Assembly: GCA_903643055.1 (NCBI GenBank)
Contig: CAHJWV010000725.1
Coordinates: forward strand, 1-22,547
Direction of reading: 5' to 3'
Source of the DNA: Burkholderiales bacterium
GTDB lineage: Bacteria > Pseudomonadota > Gammaproteobacteria > Burkholderiales > Burkholderiaceae
DNA: 22,547 bases
Within the stretch, counting starts at the first letter, position 1. Each line of letters starts with the position of its first letter. The notes under the pieces are model-generated. The model did not search any database and was not told where the DNA came from. It saw only the letters and a program-made list of their open reading frames with translations. Both the position numbers and the translations under genes were made by a program. Of this stretch, positions 1 to 7,949 are shown piece after piece.

Positions 1-2206
1 TTTCGCTCGGCAGGTCGTGCACGAACGATCGGTCGACCTTCATCTTGTCGATGGGCAGCTCTTTCAGATGCGACAGCGATGAGTAGCCGGTACCGAAGTC
101 ATCGACCGAGATGCGGATGCCCAGCGCCTTCAACTCGCTCAGCTTGCGCTTCACCTCGGGCAGGTCGTCCATCAGCATGCGCTCGGTCAACTCGAGTTCG
201 AGCAGGCTGCCGGTAACGCCCTCTTCTGCCAGCAGTTGCTCGATCAAAGCAGTGAAGCCGCTGGTCTGAAATTGCATGCTCGAAAGATTGACGGCGATCG
301 GCATGTCACGCATGCCAAGCGCTTGCCAGCGCTTGGCGCAACGCAATGCTTCGCGAAGAACCCATTGGCCGATCGGCAGCATCAGCCGTTGCTGCTCGGC
401 CAACGGAATAAAAGAGTCGGGCATCAGCAAGCCGCGCTCCGGGTGATTCCAGCGGATCAAGGCTTCGGCGCCAACCAGTGCGCCATCCACCGATCGCACT
501 TGCGGCTGGAAGTGCAGCACGAACTCGCCGCGCTCCAGCGCCTGCGCAAGCTGGCTTTCCATCACCAGCGCGTCGTAGGCAGACGCCGCCATCTCTGGCG
601 TGAAGAACTGATAGTTGGCCCGGCCACGCGCCTTCGCGAGGTACATCGCGGTGTCGGCGTTCTTGATCAGCTCATCGGCCGTGGTGCCGTCATGCGGAAA
701 CATCGAAATGCCCAGCGACGGCGTGACCGAGATCAGCCGGTCGTCCGCATTGACCGGCACCTCGATTGCTGTCAGCAGCTTTTGGCAGACCTCTTCAACA
801 TCCATGCGCTGCAAGGTACTGGGCAACAGCACGATGAATTCATCGCCCCCAAACCGGGCGACCAGGTCGGTGGCGCGCAGCGTCTCGGTGATGCGGCGAG
901 CCACGGTCTGCAGCAGCGTATCGCCGGCCAAATGGCCCAGCGAATCGTTGACGCGCTTGAAGTGATCGAGGTCGATGAACAGCAAGGCCAGCTGCGAATC
1001 ACGGCGTCGTGCATCGGCAATCATGTGCTGCAGATGCTCCATCAGGCTTACCCGATTGGGCAGGCCGGTCAGCGAATCGTGCAGCGCCAGGTGGCGGATG
1101 TGCTCTTGGGCAGCGTGGCGGTCGCGGATGTCACGCACGATGATCATGCGCATCGGCTCGCCGTTATGCAAAAAGGTGCGAGTGATCAGCTCCACCGGGA
1201 GGCGGCGGCCGTCTTTATGCATCAGCGCGCTCTCGTAAGTCAACTCTTCCCCGGACTGCATCACCGCGGTCGAACGCGCCAGTTGATCCGGTGCCAGAAA
1301 ATCCAGCGTCAGTCGGCCTTTCAACTCGTCCAGCGAATAGCCGATCAAGGCAGACAACGGCGGGTTCGCATCCGTGACGAAGCCGTCCTTGTGGAACACG
1401 ATGCCCTCGATGGTCGCGTGCATGAACTTCGCCAGACGTTCCTCTGACTCACGCACCGCCCGCTCGGCCAAACGATGGCGAGTGATGTCGGTGATCAACA
1501 CGAACGCCGCCATCGGCACACCTTCCGGCCCGAGCTGCGGCAGCAGGTTGACCTCCAGCCATTTCGGTTCGCCTGCGGGGTAGCTCAGTTCACGCTCATA
1601 CGCGATCGGCCGGCCCTCGCTCAGCATGCGATCCACATGCGGCTGGATGGCTGCGGCGGCCTGCGGGCCCAGGATCTCGGCAAAGGTGTGCCCGATCACC
1701 GATTGCTCATTCCAGCCGAAGGTTTCCGCATAGCGCTTGTTGGCGAAGAGGCAACGAAAGGTGCTGGCCTCGAAATACGCAATCAGCACCGGTACGTTGT
1801 CAGCCAGCAACTGGAATTGATCGGCCCGCGCCCGCGCTGAAAGCTCGGCCCGCCTGCCCAGCGTCACGTCATGCAAAACACAGAGATAGCAATCGCTGTC
1901 GGGCAACCAGCAAGCCGAGCAGTCGAGCCAGGCGTCGACGCCATCACCCGCACGCTGTATGCGCACGTTCAGCGAGAAGTCACGCTCCAATGGCAGTAAC
2001 AGCATCGTCGCCGCACGAGATTCGGGGCTGAGCAACGACGGCCATGAAAAACCCGCATTCACCGCATCAGAGATGCCACTGAATTCAGTGAAGGCGAGGT
2101 TCTTCTGCAGGATCTCGCCCGAGATCGACATGCACAGCAGCATGCAGGGCAGGCCATTCATTTCGAATGGGGCCAGATGAGGTTCCAGCGCCAGGCTGTG
2201 GGTCAT
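1..2206 (-). CDS. PAS-PAS-GGDEF-EAL cyclic-di-GMP signalling protein (partial, C-terminus beyond window)
   Basis: The reading frame begins at the ATG at 2206 and is open to the window edge, giving at least 735 residues. No strong Shine-Dalgarno precedes the ATG. Residues about 10-120 look like a divergent PAS domain, 125-245 a PAS domain and 250-370 a second clear PAS domain. A GGDEF domain follows (about 372-535, starting HDSLTGLPNR), with the intact motif RFGGDEF and an RATD inhibitory I-site five residues before it. The EAL domain starts near 548 and shows EALIRW, VNLS, ELTE, DDFGTGYSSL and KVDRSF, so every catalytic residue inside the window is present; the last ones lie outside. By family knowledge the protein could both make and degrade c-di-GMP under control of PAS ligands. 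No signal peptide or membrane segment is seen, so it is probably cytoplasmic. It lies 100 nt downstream of udg on the same strand. Confidence 0.93.
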   Translation of the reverse strand, partial: MTHSLALEPHLAPFEMNGLPCMLLCMSISGEILQKNLAFTEFSGISDAVNAGFSWPSLLSPESRAATMLLLPLERDFSLNVRIQRAGDGVDAWLDCSACWLPDSDCYLCVLHDVTLGRRAELSARARADQFQLLADNVPVLIAYFEASTFRCLFANKRYAETFGWNEQSVIGHTFAEILGPQAAAAIQPHVDRMLSEGRPIAYERELSYPAGEPKWLEVNLLPQLGPEGVPMAAFVLITDITRHRLAERAVRESEERLAKFMHATIEGIVFHKDGFVTDANPPLSALIGYSLDELKGRLTLDFLAPDQLARSTAVMQSGEELTYESALMHKDGRRLPVELITRTFLHNGEPMRMIIVRDIRDRHAAQEHIRHLALHDSLTGLPNRVSLMEHLQHMIADARRRDSQLALLFIDLDHFKRVNDSLGHLAGDTLLQTVARRITETLRATDLVARFGGDEFIVLLPSTLQRMDVEEVCQKLLTAIEVPVNADDRLISVTPSLGISMFPHDGTTADELIKNADTAMYLAKARGRANYQFFTPEMAASAYDALVMESQLAQALERGEFVLHFQPQVRSVDGALVGAEALIRWNHPERGLLMPDSFIPLAEQQRLMLPIGQWVLREALRCAKRWQALGMRDMPIAVNLSSMQFQTSGFTALIEQLLAEEGVTGSLLELELTERMLMDDLPEVKRKLSELKALGIRISVDDFGTGYSSLSHLKELPIDKMKVDRSFVHDLPSE

Positions 2207-2306
2207 GGGAGCAAGCCTTTTGGGACATCGGGGCGCAAGGCTAGCCGGTGCATTTCAGTGAGGTATCAAGCCATGATAGCCCTGCGTACCCGGTGGCCAT
2301 CAGCCC

Positions 2307-3134
2307 CTATTCAAGGACTTCCATGGCCAGGCAGAGGTCGTCCCAGGCGCGCGCCTTGTCCTCCGGATTGCGCAGCAGGTAGGCCGGGTGGTAGGTGACG
2401 ATGAGCGGCACGCCTTGGTAGTGGTGGACGCGGCCACGCAGCCGGCCGATCGGCTCATTGCTGCGCAACAGGCTCTGCACCGCGAAGCGGCCCATCGCCA
2501 CGATGATGCGCGGCTTCACCAGCTCGATCTGGCGGATCAGGAACGGCTCGCATTGCGCCAGCTCTACGGGCTCGGGGTTGCGATTGCCCGGTGGGCGGCA
2601 CTTCACCGTGTTGGCGATGTAAACCTGCCGCTCAGGTGGCGCGTCAGCCCGCGTCAGGCCGATCGCACGCAGCATGTTGTCAAGCAGTTGCCCCGACTTG
2701 CCGACAAAGGGCTCACCCTGCAGATCTTCCTGTTCGCCAGGCGCCTCTCCAACGATCATCCAATGGGCTTGTTCGTTGCCGATGCCAAACACCGTCTGCC
2801 GCCGCCCTTCACACAGCTTGCACGTTGTACAGCCGCTGACGGCATCGCGCAGCGCCGGCCAATCCATCTGCTCAACGCTGGCCACGCGTGGGCCACGCAT
2901 CGGTGCCTCGGCGCGCGTGGGCGCCATCCGTTCCACTTCAGCGACCGGCGCTGCCGGCTGGCGGCGCTGAGGCACCTCGGCCTGAACCGAAGGCGCCACG
3001 ACCTCCGACACCACCGACTGCGGCTGCGGCTCGGTGGTAGCCCTAGCCGTCTGCGGCACCACGGCCTCGTCAGGCACCCACAACCGAATGCCCATTTCGG
3101 CCAGCATCTTCCGTTGCCGATCATCCCAGCGCAT
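2307..3134 (-). CDS. family 4 uracil-DNA glycosylase with N-terminal extension
   Basis: This 275-residue protein should remove uracil from DNA, the first step of base excision repair. The catalytic domain spans about residues 90-275. It has motif GEAPGEQED (129-137), the 4Fe-4S cysteine pattern C102-x2-C105 ... C179-x15-C195, the NRNPEP segment after C179, and HPAYLLRN (249-256), all typical of family 4 (UDGa). The first 23 residues form a short conserved-looking peptide, joined to the catalytic domain by a linker of about 60 residues rich in Pro, Ala, Val and Glu. The peptide DDRQRKMLAEMGIRLW resembles the start of the DNA polymerase III psi subunit (see findings). The ATG at 3134 is preceded by GGAGG and lies inside the end of rimI (14-nt overlap), so the two genes are probably translationally coupled. 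Confidence 0.93.
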   Translation of the reverse strand: MRWDDRQRKMLAEMGIRLWVPDEAVVPQTARATTEPQPQSVVSEVVAPSVQAEVPQRRQPAAPVAEVERMAPTRAEAPMRGPRVASVEQMDWPALRDAVSGCTTCKLCEGRRQTVFGIGNEQAHWMIVGEAPGEQEDLQGEPFVGKSGQLLDNMLRAIGLTRADAPPERQVYIANTVKCRPPGNRNPEPVELAQCEPFLIRQIELVKPRIIVAMGRFAVQSLLRSNEPIGRLRGRVHHYQGVPLIVTYHPAYLLRNPEDKARAWDDLCLAMEVLE

Positions 3135-3627
3135 GGCCGCCCTCCGCTGCCACCGTCAAGCTCATCACCCATGCATCTTCGCGCCCGCCCGCATGCGTGC
3201 TGCGCGCTGCCGGGTAGTAAGCCCGGCGCTGGCTGATCTCCGAGAAGCCGTAACGCCGATAGATCGCCCGCGCCCGCACATTGCTTTCACGCACCTCCAG
3301 CCACAGCTGCTGCGCACGACGCGCACGGCACAACGCGCGCAGTTCATCCAGCATGAAGAGCGCGTGACCACGCCCTTGCAGTGCGGGCTTCACCGTGATG
3401 TTCAACAGATGCATCTCTTCCACACCCTCCATGGCGACGAAATAGCCCAGCATCTCGCCTTGCGCGCCATATAACACCCGCGCGGCATAGCCGGCGGCGA
3501 GTGAATCGATGAAATTGCCTCGCGTCCAGGGGAACGGGTACGCCGCCACTTCGATGGCCAGCACGGCGTCTAACTGTGTCACCGTCAGCGGCAACAGCAA
3601 ACGGTCATCACGCAACACCGCGCTCAA
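3121..3627 (-). CDS. rimI: ribosomal protein alanine N-acetyltransferase RimI (TTG start)
   Basis: A GNAT-fold acetyltransferase of 168 residues. RimI transfers acetyl from acetyl-CoA to the N-terminal alanine of ribosomal protein S18. The acetyl-CoA motif QGRGHA is at 84-89, and the RimI/GNAT signature ESNVRARAIYRRYGF, with its conserved Tyr, is at 114-128. No ATG gives a full-length protein. The start is taken as TTG at 3627 because an exact AAGGAG lies 8 nt upstream, inside the last codons of tsaB, and the TTG overlaps the tsaB stop (TTGA). The downstream udg start lies inside the 3' end of this gene. The pairing with tsaB is common in proteobacteria. The C-terminal 30 residues are longer and less conserved-looking than in E. 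coli RimI. Confidence 0.92.
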   Translation of the reverse strand: MSAVLRDDRLLLPLTVTQLDAVLAIEVAAYPFPWTRGNFIDSLAAGYAARVLYGAQGEMLGYFVAMEGVEEMHLLNITVKPALQGRGHALFMLDELRALCRARRAQQLWLEVRESNVRARAIYRRYGFSEISQRRAYYPAARSTHAGGREDAWVMSLTVAAEGGHALG

Positions 3628-4355
3628 GACACCATCTCCTTTGCTGCGCGCAGCGCTTCGCGTTCAGCGGTGGTCTGCGCAACCTTGTCCCGCAAGTAAA
3701 CCGGCAACGCCTGCGCGGCGTTCACCGCCGCGCCATCGGCCCACAATTGCTGCGCAATGGCAGCCAGCGCCTGTGCGCGTGAGCAAGGCTGGGCCACTTG
3801 CGTGGCCGATGCACCGCCCGTCAGACGATGACCAAAAGCAGCCAATGCCGAGCCGGCTCGCAGCGTCACCGCCGCCGCCTGCCAATGAGCATTGAGCGCA
3901 TCGACCGCATACAGCGCCGGTGAATCCAGTACCGACCATCGGGCACCATCCCAGCGATAAATGCCTGCATAGATCTCGTCCATTCGCGCGTCCATCGCCA
4001 CACCGACATCCCATGTTGAAGCCGATACGCTACCTTGCTGCTGACGCGCATCTTCTGCGACGAGCAACAAACTATCGACCGCAATCACTGGCTTGCCCGC
4101 GCCGAAAGCCAAGCCCTGGGCGACGGAACAAGCGGTGCGCAGGCCGGTGAAAGCGCCCGGCCCGCAGCCAAACGCAATCGCATCGAGGTCGGCCCATCGA
4201 AGGCCGGCTCCCGCCATCAATGCCACGATCTCGGGGATCAGGCGTGCCGACGCCTGCGCGCCACCTTCGCCCTCATACACGCTCACGCCATCGGGCCCGC
4301 TGAGGGCAATGCTCATCGATTCGGTGGAGGTGTCGAACGCTAACAAACTGCTCAT
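3624..4355 (-). CDS. tsaB: tRNA t6A biosynthesis protein TsaB
   Basis: A 243-residue ASKHA-fold protein. TsaB is the scaffold partner of TsaD and TsaE in adding threonylcarbamoyl to A37 of ANN-decoding tRNAs. The N-terminus LLAFDTSTESMSIAL is the first ATPase-fold strand. The family signature GPGAFTGLRTACSVAQGLAF is visible in the first half. The length matches the E. coli protein (231 residues). The ATG at 4355 is used. It is the first gene of the overlapping set tsaB-rimI-udg and is divergent from dacB across 53 bp. Its substrate-forming partner, a Sua5-type TsaC, is encoded in this window at 8994-9974. tsaD and tsaE are not in the window. Confidence 0.95.
   Translation of the reverse strand: MSSLLAFDTSTESMSIALSGPDGVSVYEGEGGAQASARLIPEIVALMAGAGLRWADLDAIAFGCGPGAFTGLRTACSVAQGLAFGAGKPVIAVDSLLLVAEDARQQQGSVSASTWDVGVAMDARMDEIYAGIYRWDGARWSVLDSPALYAVDALNAHWQAAAVTLRAGSALAAFGHRLTGGASATQVAQPCSRAQALAAIAQQLWADGAAVNAAQALPVYLRDKVAQTTAEREALRAAKEMVS
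3636..3641 (-). promoter_or_regulatory. ribosome binding site that fixes the rimI TTG start
   Basis: On the minus strand this is AAGGAG, a full match to the anti-Shine-Dalgarno core. It lies 8 nt before the TTG at 3627 and is embedded in the coding end of tsaB. It is the main reason for choosing the TTG over the next candidate, a GTG three codons on. Confidence 0.75.
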
Positions 4356-4408
4356 GGGCCGAGTCTAGCGGTGGCCTGGAGATCAAAGCTGCGTGAGATC
4401 ATTCCCGC

Positions 4409-5881
4409 ATGCACCGATCGAAGTTTCAGAAACTGCTGGCCTGCGCCGGCTTGCTCTCGTTGATGGCCTGCGCGCAAGCAGACAGTGGCTTGCCGGCCGA
4501 GGTCGCGGCTGCACTGGAACGCGCCAAGGTGCCATCGGATGCGCTGGTCGCCGTGGCCGAAGAAGTCGGGGCTACCAACCCCCGGCTGAGCTGGCAAGCG
4601 CAGCGGCTGGTCAACCCGGCGTCGCTGATGAAACTGGTGACGACCCATGCTGCACTCGATCTGCTTGGCCCAGCGTGGAGCTGGGCGACTCCGGTGTGGC
4701 TGCAAGGTCAAACGCTTAACGGTGTGCTGGACGGCAATCTGGTCATCAAAGGCCAGGGCGACCCGCGGTTGGTGTTGGAGCGGCTGTGGCTGATGCTGCG
4801 CCGAGTCCAGCAACTCGGCGTGCATGAGATCCGCGGTGACATCGTGCTGGATCGAAGCGCATTCGCCGGCTCCGATCAACTCGCCGCCGATTTCGATGGT
4901 GACTCCCTTCGCCCTTACAACGTGCAGCCGGACGCGCTGCTGCTGAACTACAAATCGGCCATACTGACTTTCACGCCCGACCTTGCACGCAGCGTTGCGC
5001 TGATCACCAGCGATGTGCCGCTGGCCGCGGTGAGAGTGGAGGTCAGCGTGCCGCTGGCCAAAGGCCCCTGTGAAGACTGGCGCGGCAGCTTGAAGCCTGA
5101 CTTCAGTGACCCGTTGCAGATGCGTTTTCTCGGCAGCTATGCGGCCACTTGCGGCGAGAAGCAGTGGCCTGTGGCCTATGCCGATCCCAAGACCTACAAC
5201 GCACGCTTGCTGGCCGGCCTTTGGCGGGAAATGGGCGGCAAGCTGACCGGCCGCGCCCGTGAAGGCCTTGCGCCGACGGACCCGCCCAGCTTTGAGTTGA
5301 CGTCACCATCACTGGCCGAAGTCGTCCGTGACATTAACAAGTTCAGCAACAACGTGATGGCGCAGCAATTGTTCCTGACGCTCGGGCTGACACAGCGCGG
5401 TGTTGGTTCGGTGGAAGCGTCCCGCGATGTGCTGCGAATGTGGCTGGCCGAACGCCTGGGCGACGCCGCACGGGGCACGGTGATCGACAACGGCTCGGGG
5501 CTGTCACGTGATTCGCGGCTGACCGCGAGACTGCTGACACAGTTGCTGCAAAGCGCTTATGCAAGCCCCGTGATGCCGGAGCTGATGAGCTCCTTGCCCG
5601 TCAGCGGCCTGGACGGCACGATGAAACGATCGCGCAACCTGCCGCCTGGCCGCGCACATCTGAAGACCGGATCATTGCGCGATGTTGCCGGCATCGCCGG
5701 CTATGTACTCGCCGCAAGCGGGCGTCGTTATGTGCTTGTGGCCATCATCAACCACCCCAACGCCGGTGCGGCCAAGCCTGCGCTGGATGCCTTGGTGCAA
5801 TGGACATCGGCGGATGTCAATGCGGCTCCATCGCCCTCGGCACCCGCCTCGGTGCCGGCCTCGTTCGCAAAACGCGAATGA
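4409..5881 (+). CDS. dacB: D-alanyl-D-alanine carboxypeptidase/endopeptidase PBP4 (DacB)
   Basis: A 490-residue class C low-molecular-weight penicillin-binding protein acting on peptidoglycan peptides in the periplasm. All three active-site motifs are present: SLMK (S72-K75), SNN (313-315) and KTG (419-421). The large insertion between the first two motifs is typical of PBP4. The N-terminus is a signal peptide. The sequence LMAC at 18-21 could be a loose lipobox, or cleavage could follow AQA (residue 24); I cannot decide between a lipoprotein and a soluble form. A Ser/Pro/Ala-rich tail ends the protein (about 468-490). Only a weak Shine-Dalgarno precedes the ATG at 4409. The gene is alone on the plus strand and converges on the OmpW-like gene across a shared hairpin. 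Confidence 0.95.
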   Translation: MHRSKFQKLLACAGLLSLMACAQADSGLPAEVAAALERAKVPSDALVAVAEEVGATNPRLSWQAQRLVNPASLMKLVTTHAALDLLGPAWSWATPVWLQGQTLNGVLDGNLVIKGQGDPRLVLERLWLMLRRVQQLGVHEIRGDIVLDRSAFAGSDQLAADFDGDSLRPYNVQPDALLLNYKSAILTFTPDLARSVALITSDVPLAAVRVEVSVPLAKGPCEDWRGSLKPDFSDPLQMRFLGSYAATCGEKQWPVAYADPKTYNARLLAGLWREMGGKLTGRAREGLAPTDPPSFELTSPSLAEVVRDINKFSNNVMAQQLFLTLGLTQRGVGSVEASRDVLRMWLAERLGDAARGTVIDNGSGLSRDSRLTARLLTQLLQSAYASPVMPELMSSLPVSGLDGTMKRSRNLPPGRAHLKTGSLRDVAGIAGYVLAASGRRYVLVAIINHPNAGAAKPALDALVQWTSADVNAAPSPSAPASVPASFAKRE

Positions 5882-5950
5882 GTCTGCCGAGGCATCGGTT
5901 TGCCAGAAGGCCCCACCTTTTCAGCCGATACCGTAGCTGTCATACCAAAA

Positions 5951-5979
5951 TGAAAAGAGGCTCTGGGAGCCTCTTTTCA
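5951..5979. terminator. bidirectional intrinsic terminator between dacB and the OmpW-like gene
   Basis: A perfect 13-bp inverted repeat, TGAAAAGAGGCTC / GAGCCTCTTTTCA, surrounds a 3-nt loop (TGG). The outer arms supply T runs on either strand. It lies between two convergent genes, 17 nt after the OmpW-like stop and about 70 nt after the dacB stop, so it can serve both. Confidence 0.85.
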
Positions 5980-5995
5980 AATCAGAACCGGCAAA

Positions 5996-6667
5996 TCAAA
6001 ACCGGTAACCCAGTGAGACGTTGGTCGATAGCGGGTCGAGCTTGGTATCGATTGTTTGACCCGTCGAGAGCTTGGCGGTGGTTTTCAAGAATGTCTTCAC
6101 CACCGATGCATCAATGAACCAATGGTCGTTGACCTGATAGGTCAAACCGAGCTGCGGCGAGATGCCGAACGCCGCATCGATCGACAGCTGCGTGGGTGGG
6201 CCGCCCGCTTTGGTCAGAGCCGTCAATGCATTCGAGCCTTCTTCGCCATAGAAGTAGGCATAGGTAAGCCCTAACCCGACATAAGGCCGGAACACCGACT
6301 CGGGTGGCAGGAAGCGATATTGGCCAAACACGGTCGGAGACACCTGCTTGGTCGTTCCGATCTTGCCAACGTTCGACAGCGAACCATCGCCGACGATGTC
6401 GTGCTTGTACGGAAGACCGCCGTAAAACTCGATCGACACCGCATCGGTATACATGTAGGTCAGCGTGAAGATCGCCGTGGCGTTGCTTTTCACATCGACC
6501 TTGCTGTTAGGCAAGCTGGGAGCAGAGAGGTTGTCGCTCTTGACCTGTGGCTCGATGTTGTTCACGCCGAGCTTGCCCATCCAGGTACCTGCTGATTGCG
6601 CCATGGCGGCCGAGCCGCCGAGCAATCCAAGAACAGCAACCGCGATCAATTTTTTGCCATGCATCAT
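5996..6667 (-). CDS. OmpW family outer-membrane protein
   Basis: A small eight-stranded beta-barrel candidate of about 224 residues. It has a signal peptide (MMHGKKLIAVAVLGLLGGSAAMAQ), a mature start GTWMGKLGVNNIEPQV like that of OmpW, long inner repeats of alternating polar and apolar strands, and a C-terminus ending SLGYRF. A terminal aromatic residue is the usual outer-membrane insertion signal. The frame is open upstream to 6739, overlapping the neighbouring gene. The start is placed at the ATG pair at 6667/6664 because it begins the signal peptide and has AAGGGA just upstream. It follows the SGNH lipoprotein gene by 62 nt on the same strand and ends at a strong terminator, so it is likely the last gene of that unit. 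By family knowledge OmpW forms a narrow hydrophobic channel; the substrate here is unknown. Confidence 0.88.
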   Translation of the reverse strand: MMHGKKLIAVAVLGLLGGSAAMAQSAGTWMGKLGVNNIEPQVKSDNLSAPSLPNSKVDVKSNATAIFTLTYMYTDAVSIEFYGGLPYKHDIVGDGSLSNVGKIGTTKQVSPTVFGQYRFLPPESVFRPYVGLGLTYAYFYGEEGSNALTALTKAGGPPTQLSIDAAFGISPQLGLTYQVNDHWFIDASVVKTFLKTTAKLSTGQTIDTKLDPLSTNVSLGYRF

Positions 6668-6729
6668 GAAAATTCCCTTGAGTGTTGGAGATGCGCCCAG
6701 CGCATCGGCTTCCACAACTTGCTGGCGAA

Positions 6730-7818
6730 TCACAGCCATCCGGATTCGATCATCCGCTTGGCGACGAAACGGGCGAGCAGCTCATAGGCAAATGGCGTCG
6801 GATGCACGCTGTCTGCGAATTCATAGTGCGACACGTCGCCAGCGACCAAGGTGGCGCTCGTGCAAACCAACGAGCTGGCGAACAAGGTGACGCCTGGCGA
6901 TCCGCTGGGCGTCAGATTGCAGGCGGGCGTCGTGACGTTGGTCAGCGCATAGGTCTCTGGGTGAGCCACCTGATCCTGCCCTTGCGCAAAGGCGTCGACG
7001 TACAAGACTTCCGGAATATTCTCCAGGCCGGCTTTCAGTTGCGTGTTGAACGTGATCGACATCTGCTGAACCAAAGGTTGAACACTCGCTGCCAACGAAT
7101 ATCCCAGCGGCGTTTGGCTGACGTCGGGCAGATTGACCACAACGACGTGCTTTGCCCCTTTGGCAACGATCAGCGTTTTGACGTAAGCAGCCAACTCTGC
7201 ACCCGCCGCACCCATGGCGGTCACGGCCTGGGTCGGTGCCTGCTGCGCAGCAGACACCCCAGCCAAATTCAGAAAGACATCGTTGCCGCCGGCCATCACC
7301 GTGACGAGCTCCGTCCCGCTGAACTTGTCGTTGACGACGGCCAAATGTCGATTGATCTGATTGATCACCGGATCGGTCAGCTGACCGATGAGGCCCGAAT
7401 TATCACCAGCTGCCAGCAGCGCCTTGTTGGCGACGCCGACCGGGTTCGTCACCCGTGACCCGCCTTGCGCATAGCCAAAACAATTCGGGTGGTTCACCGT
7501 CGCTTCAGCCAATGCAGCGAACGGGCCGGAGGCTTCCAAACCCGTCTGCGCCGCACATGGCGCGGGTACTTGTGCCTGCGCGGCCAGAAGCTCGGTCCAA
7601 TTTTTTCCTTGAGGGCCATTGACGGTGTATTTGCCACCGCCTGTCGCCGCCTTCAACGCCACTGTTGCATACGTGCCGACATCGCTCAGGCTGTCGCCGA
7701 ACGACACGACTGTCGAATAACGGATACGAGGGCTTTGGTCGCCGTCACCACCACCGCCACAGGCAGCGAGTGCCACCGCCGCAAAGGCCACCAAGCTCCA
7801 GATGCGAATGTTTTTCAT
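6730..7818 (-). CDS. SGNH/GDSL family esterase-type hydrolase, predicted lipoprotein, catalytic residues intact
   Basis: A 362-residue protein with a lipoprotein signal peptide (LAAC, Cys20) followed by a Gly-rich stretch. SGNH block I is FGDSLSD with nucleophile Ser43. A block II-like Gly lies in AQGGSRV (117-122). Block III is GGND (176-179). Block V is DSVH (Asp336, His339). The full set predicts an active ester hydrolase (esterase, lipase or carbohydrate esterase), probably anchored to a membrane. The substrate cannot be told. Cys87/Cys112 and a later Cys pair may form disulfides. GAGGG lies 6-7 nt before the ATG at 7818. It sits between the OmpW-like gene and an SGNH paralogue whose catalytic Ser is replaced. 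Confidence 0.9.
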   Translation of the reverse strand: MKNIRIWSLVAFAAVALAACGGGGDGDQSPRIRYSTVVSFGDSLSDVGTYATVALKAATGGGKYTVNGPQGKNWTELLAAQAQVPAPCAAQTGLEASGPFAALAEATVNHPNCFGYAQGGSRVTNPVGVANKALLAAGDNSGLIGQLTDPVINQINRHLAVVNDKFSGTELVTVMAGGNDVFLNLAGVSAAQQAPTQAVTAMGAAGAELAAYVKTLIVAKGAKHVVVVNLPDVSQTPLGYSLAASVQPLVQQMSITFNTQLKAGLENIPEVLYVDAFAQGQDQVAHPETYALTNVTTPACNLTPSGSPGVTLFASSLVCTSATLVAGDVSHYEFADSVHPTPFAYELLARFVAKRMIESGWL

Positions 7819-7949
7819 GCAAATCCCTCGATAAAAGATGACAGAAGCGAACGATTACTCATTTGTATCAAATTACTATACGGGCACCTTGTGCGCGATA
7901 CGAAGCGGGGAAACCCAGGGAAACTACCCGGTTCGGTAATAGCCCAAGG

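Noticed and set aside
236..1447. Long plus-strand open frame opposite the GGDEF-EAL gene
   Set aside because: It lies wholly antisense to a protein with intact motifs, has an arginine/glutamine/histidine-rich composition typical of reverse-frame reading in GC-rich DNA, and matches no family I know.
6668..6739. Longer N-terminus for the OmpW-like gene, overlapping the SGNH gene stop
   Set aside because: The extra residues would bury the signal peptide, and a good ribosome binding site precedes the ATG at 6667.
7819..7949. TATAGT at the start of the SGNH gene leader as a -10 element
   Set aside because: No acceptable -35 hexamer at 16-18 nt; a promoter here is possible but not shown.
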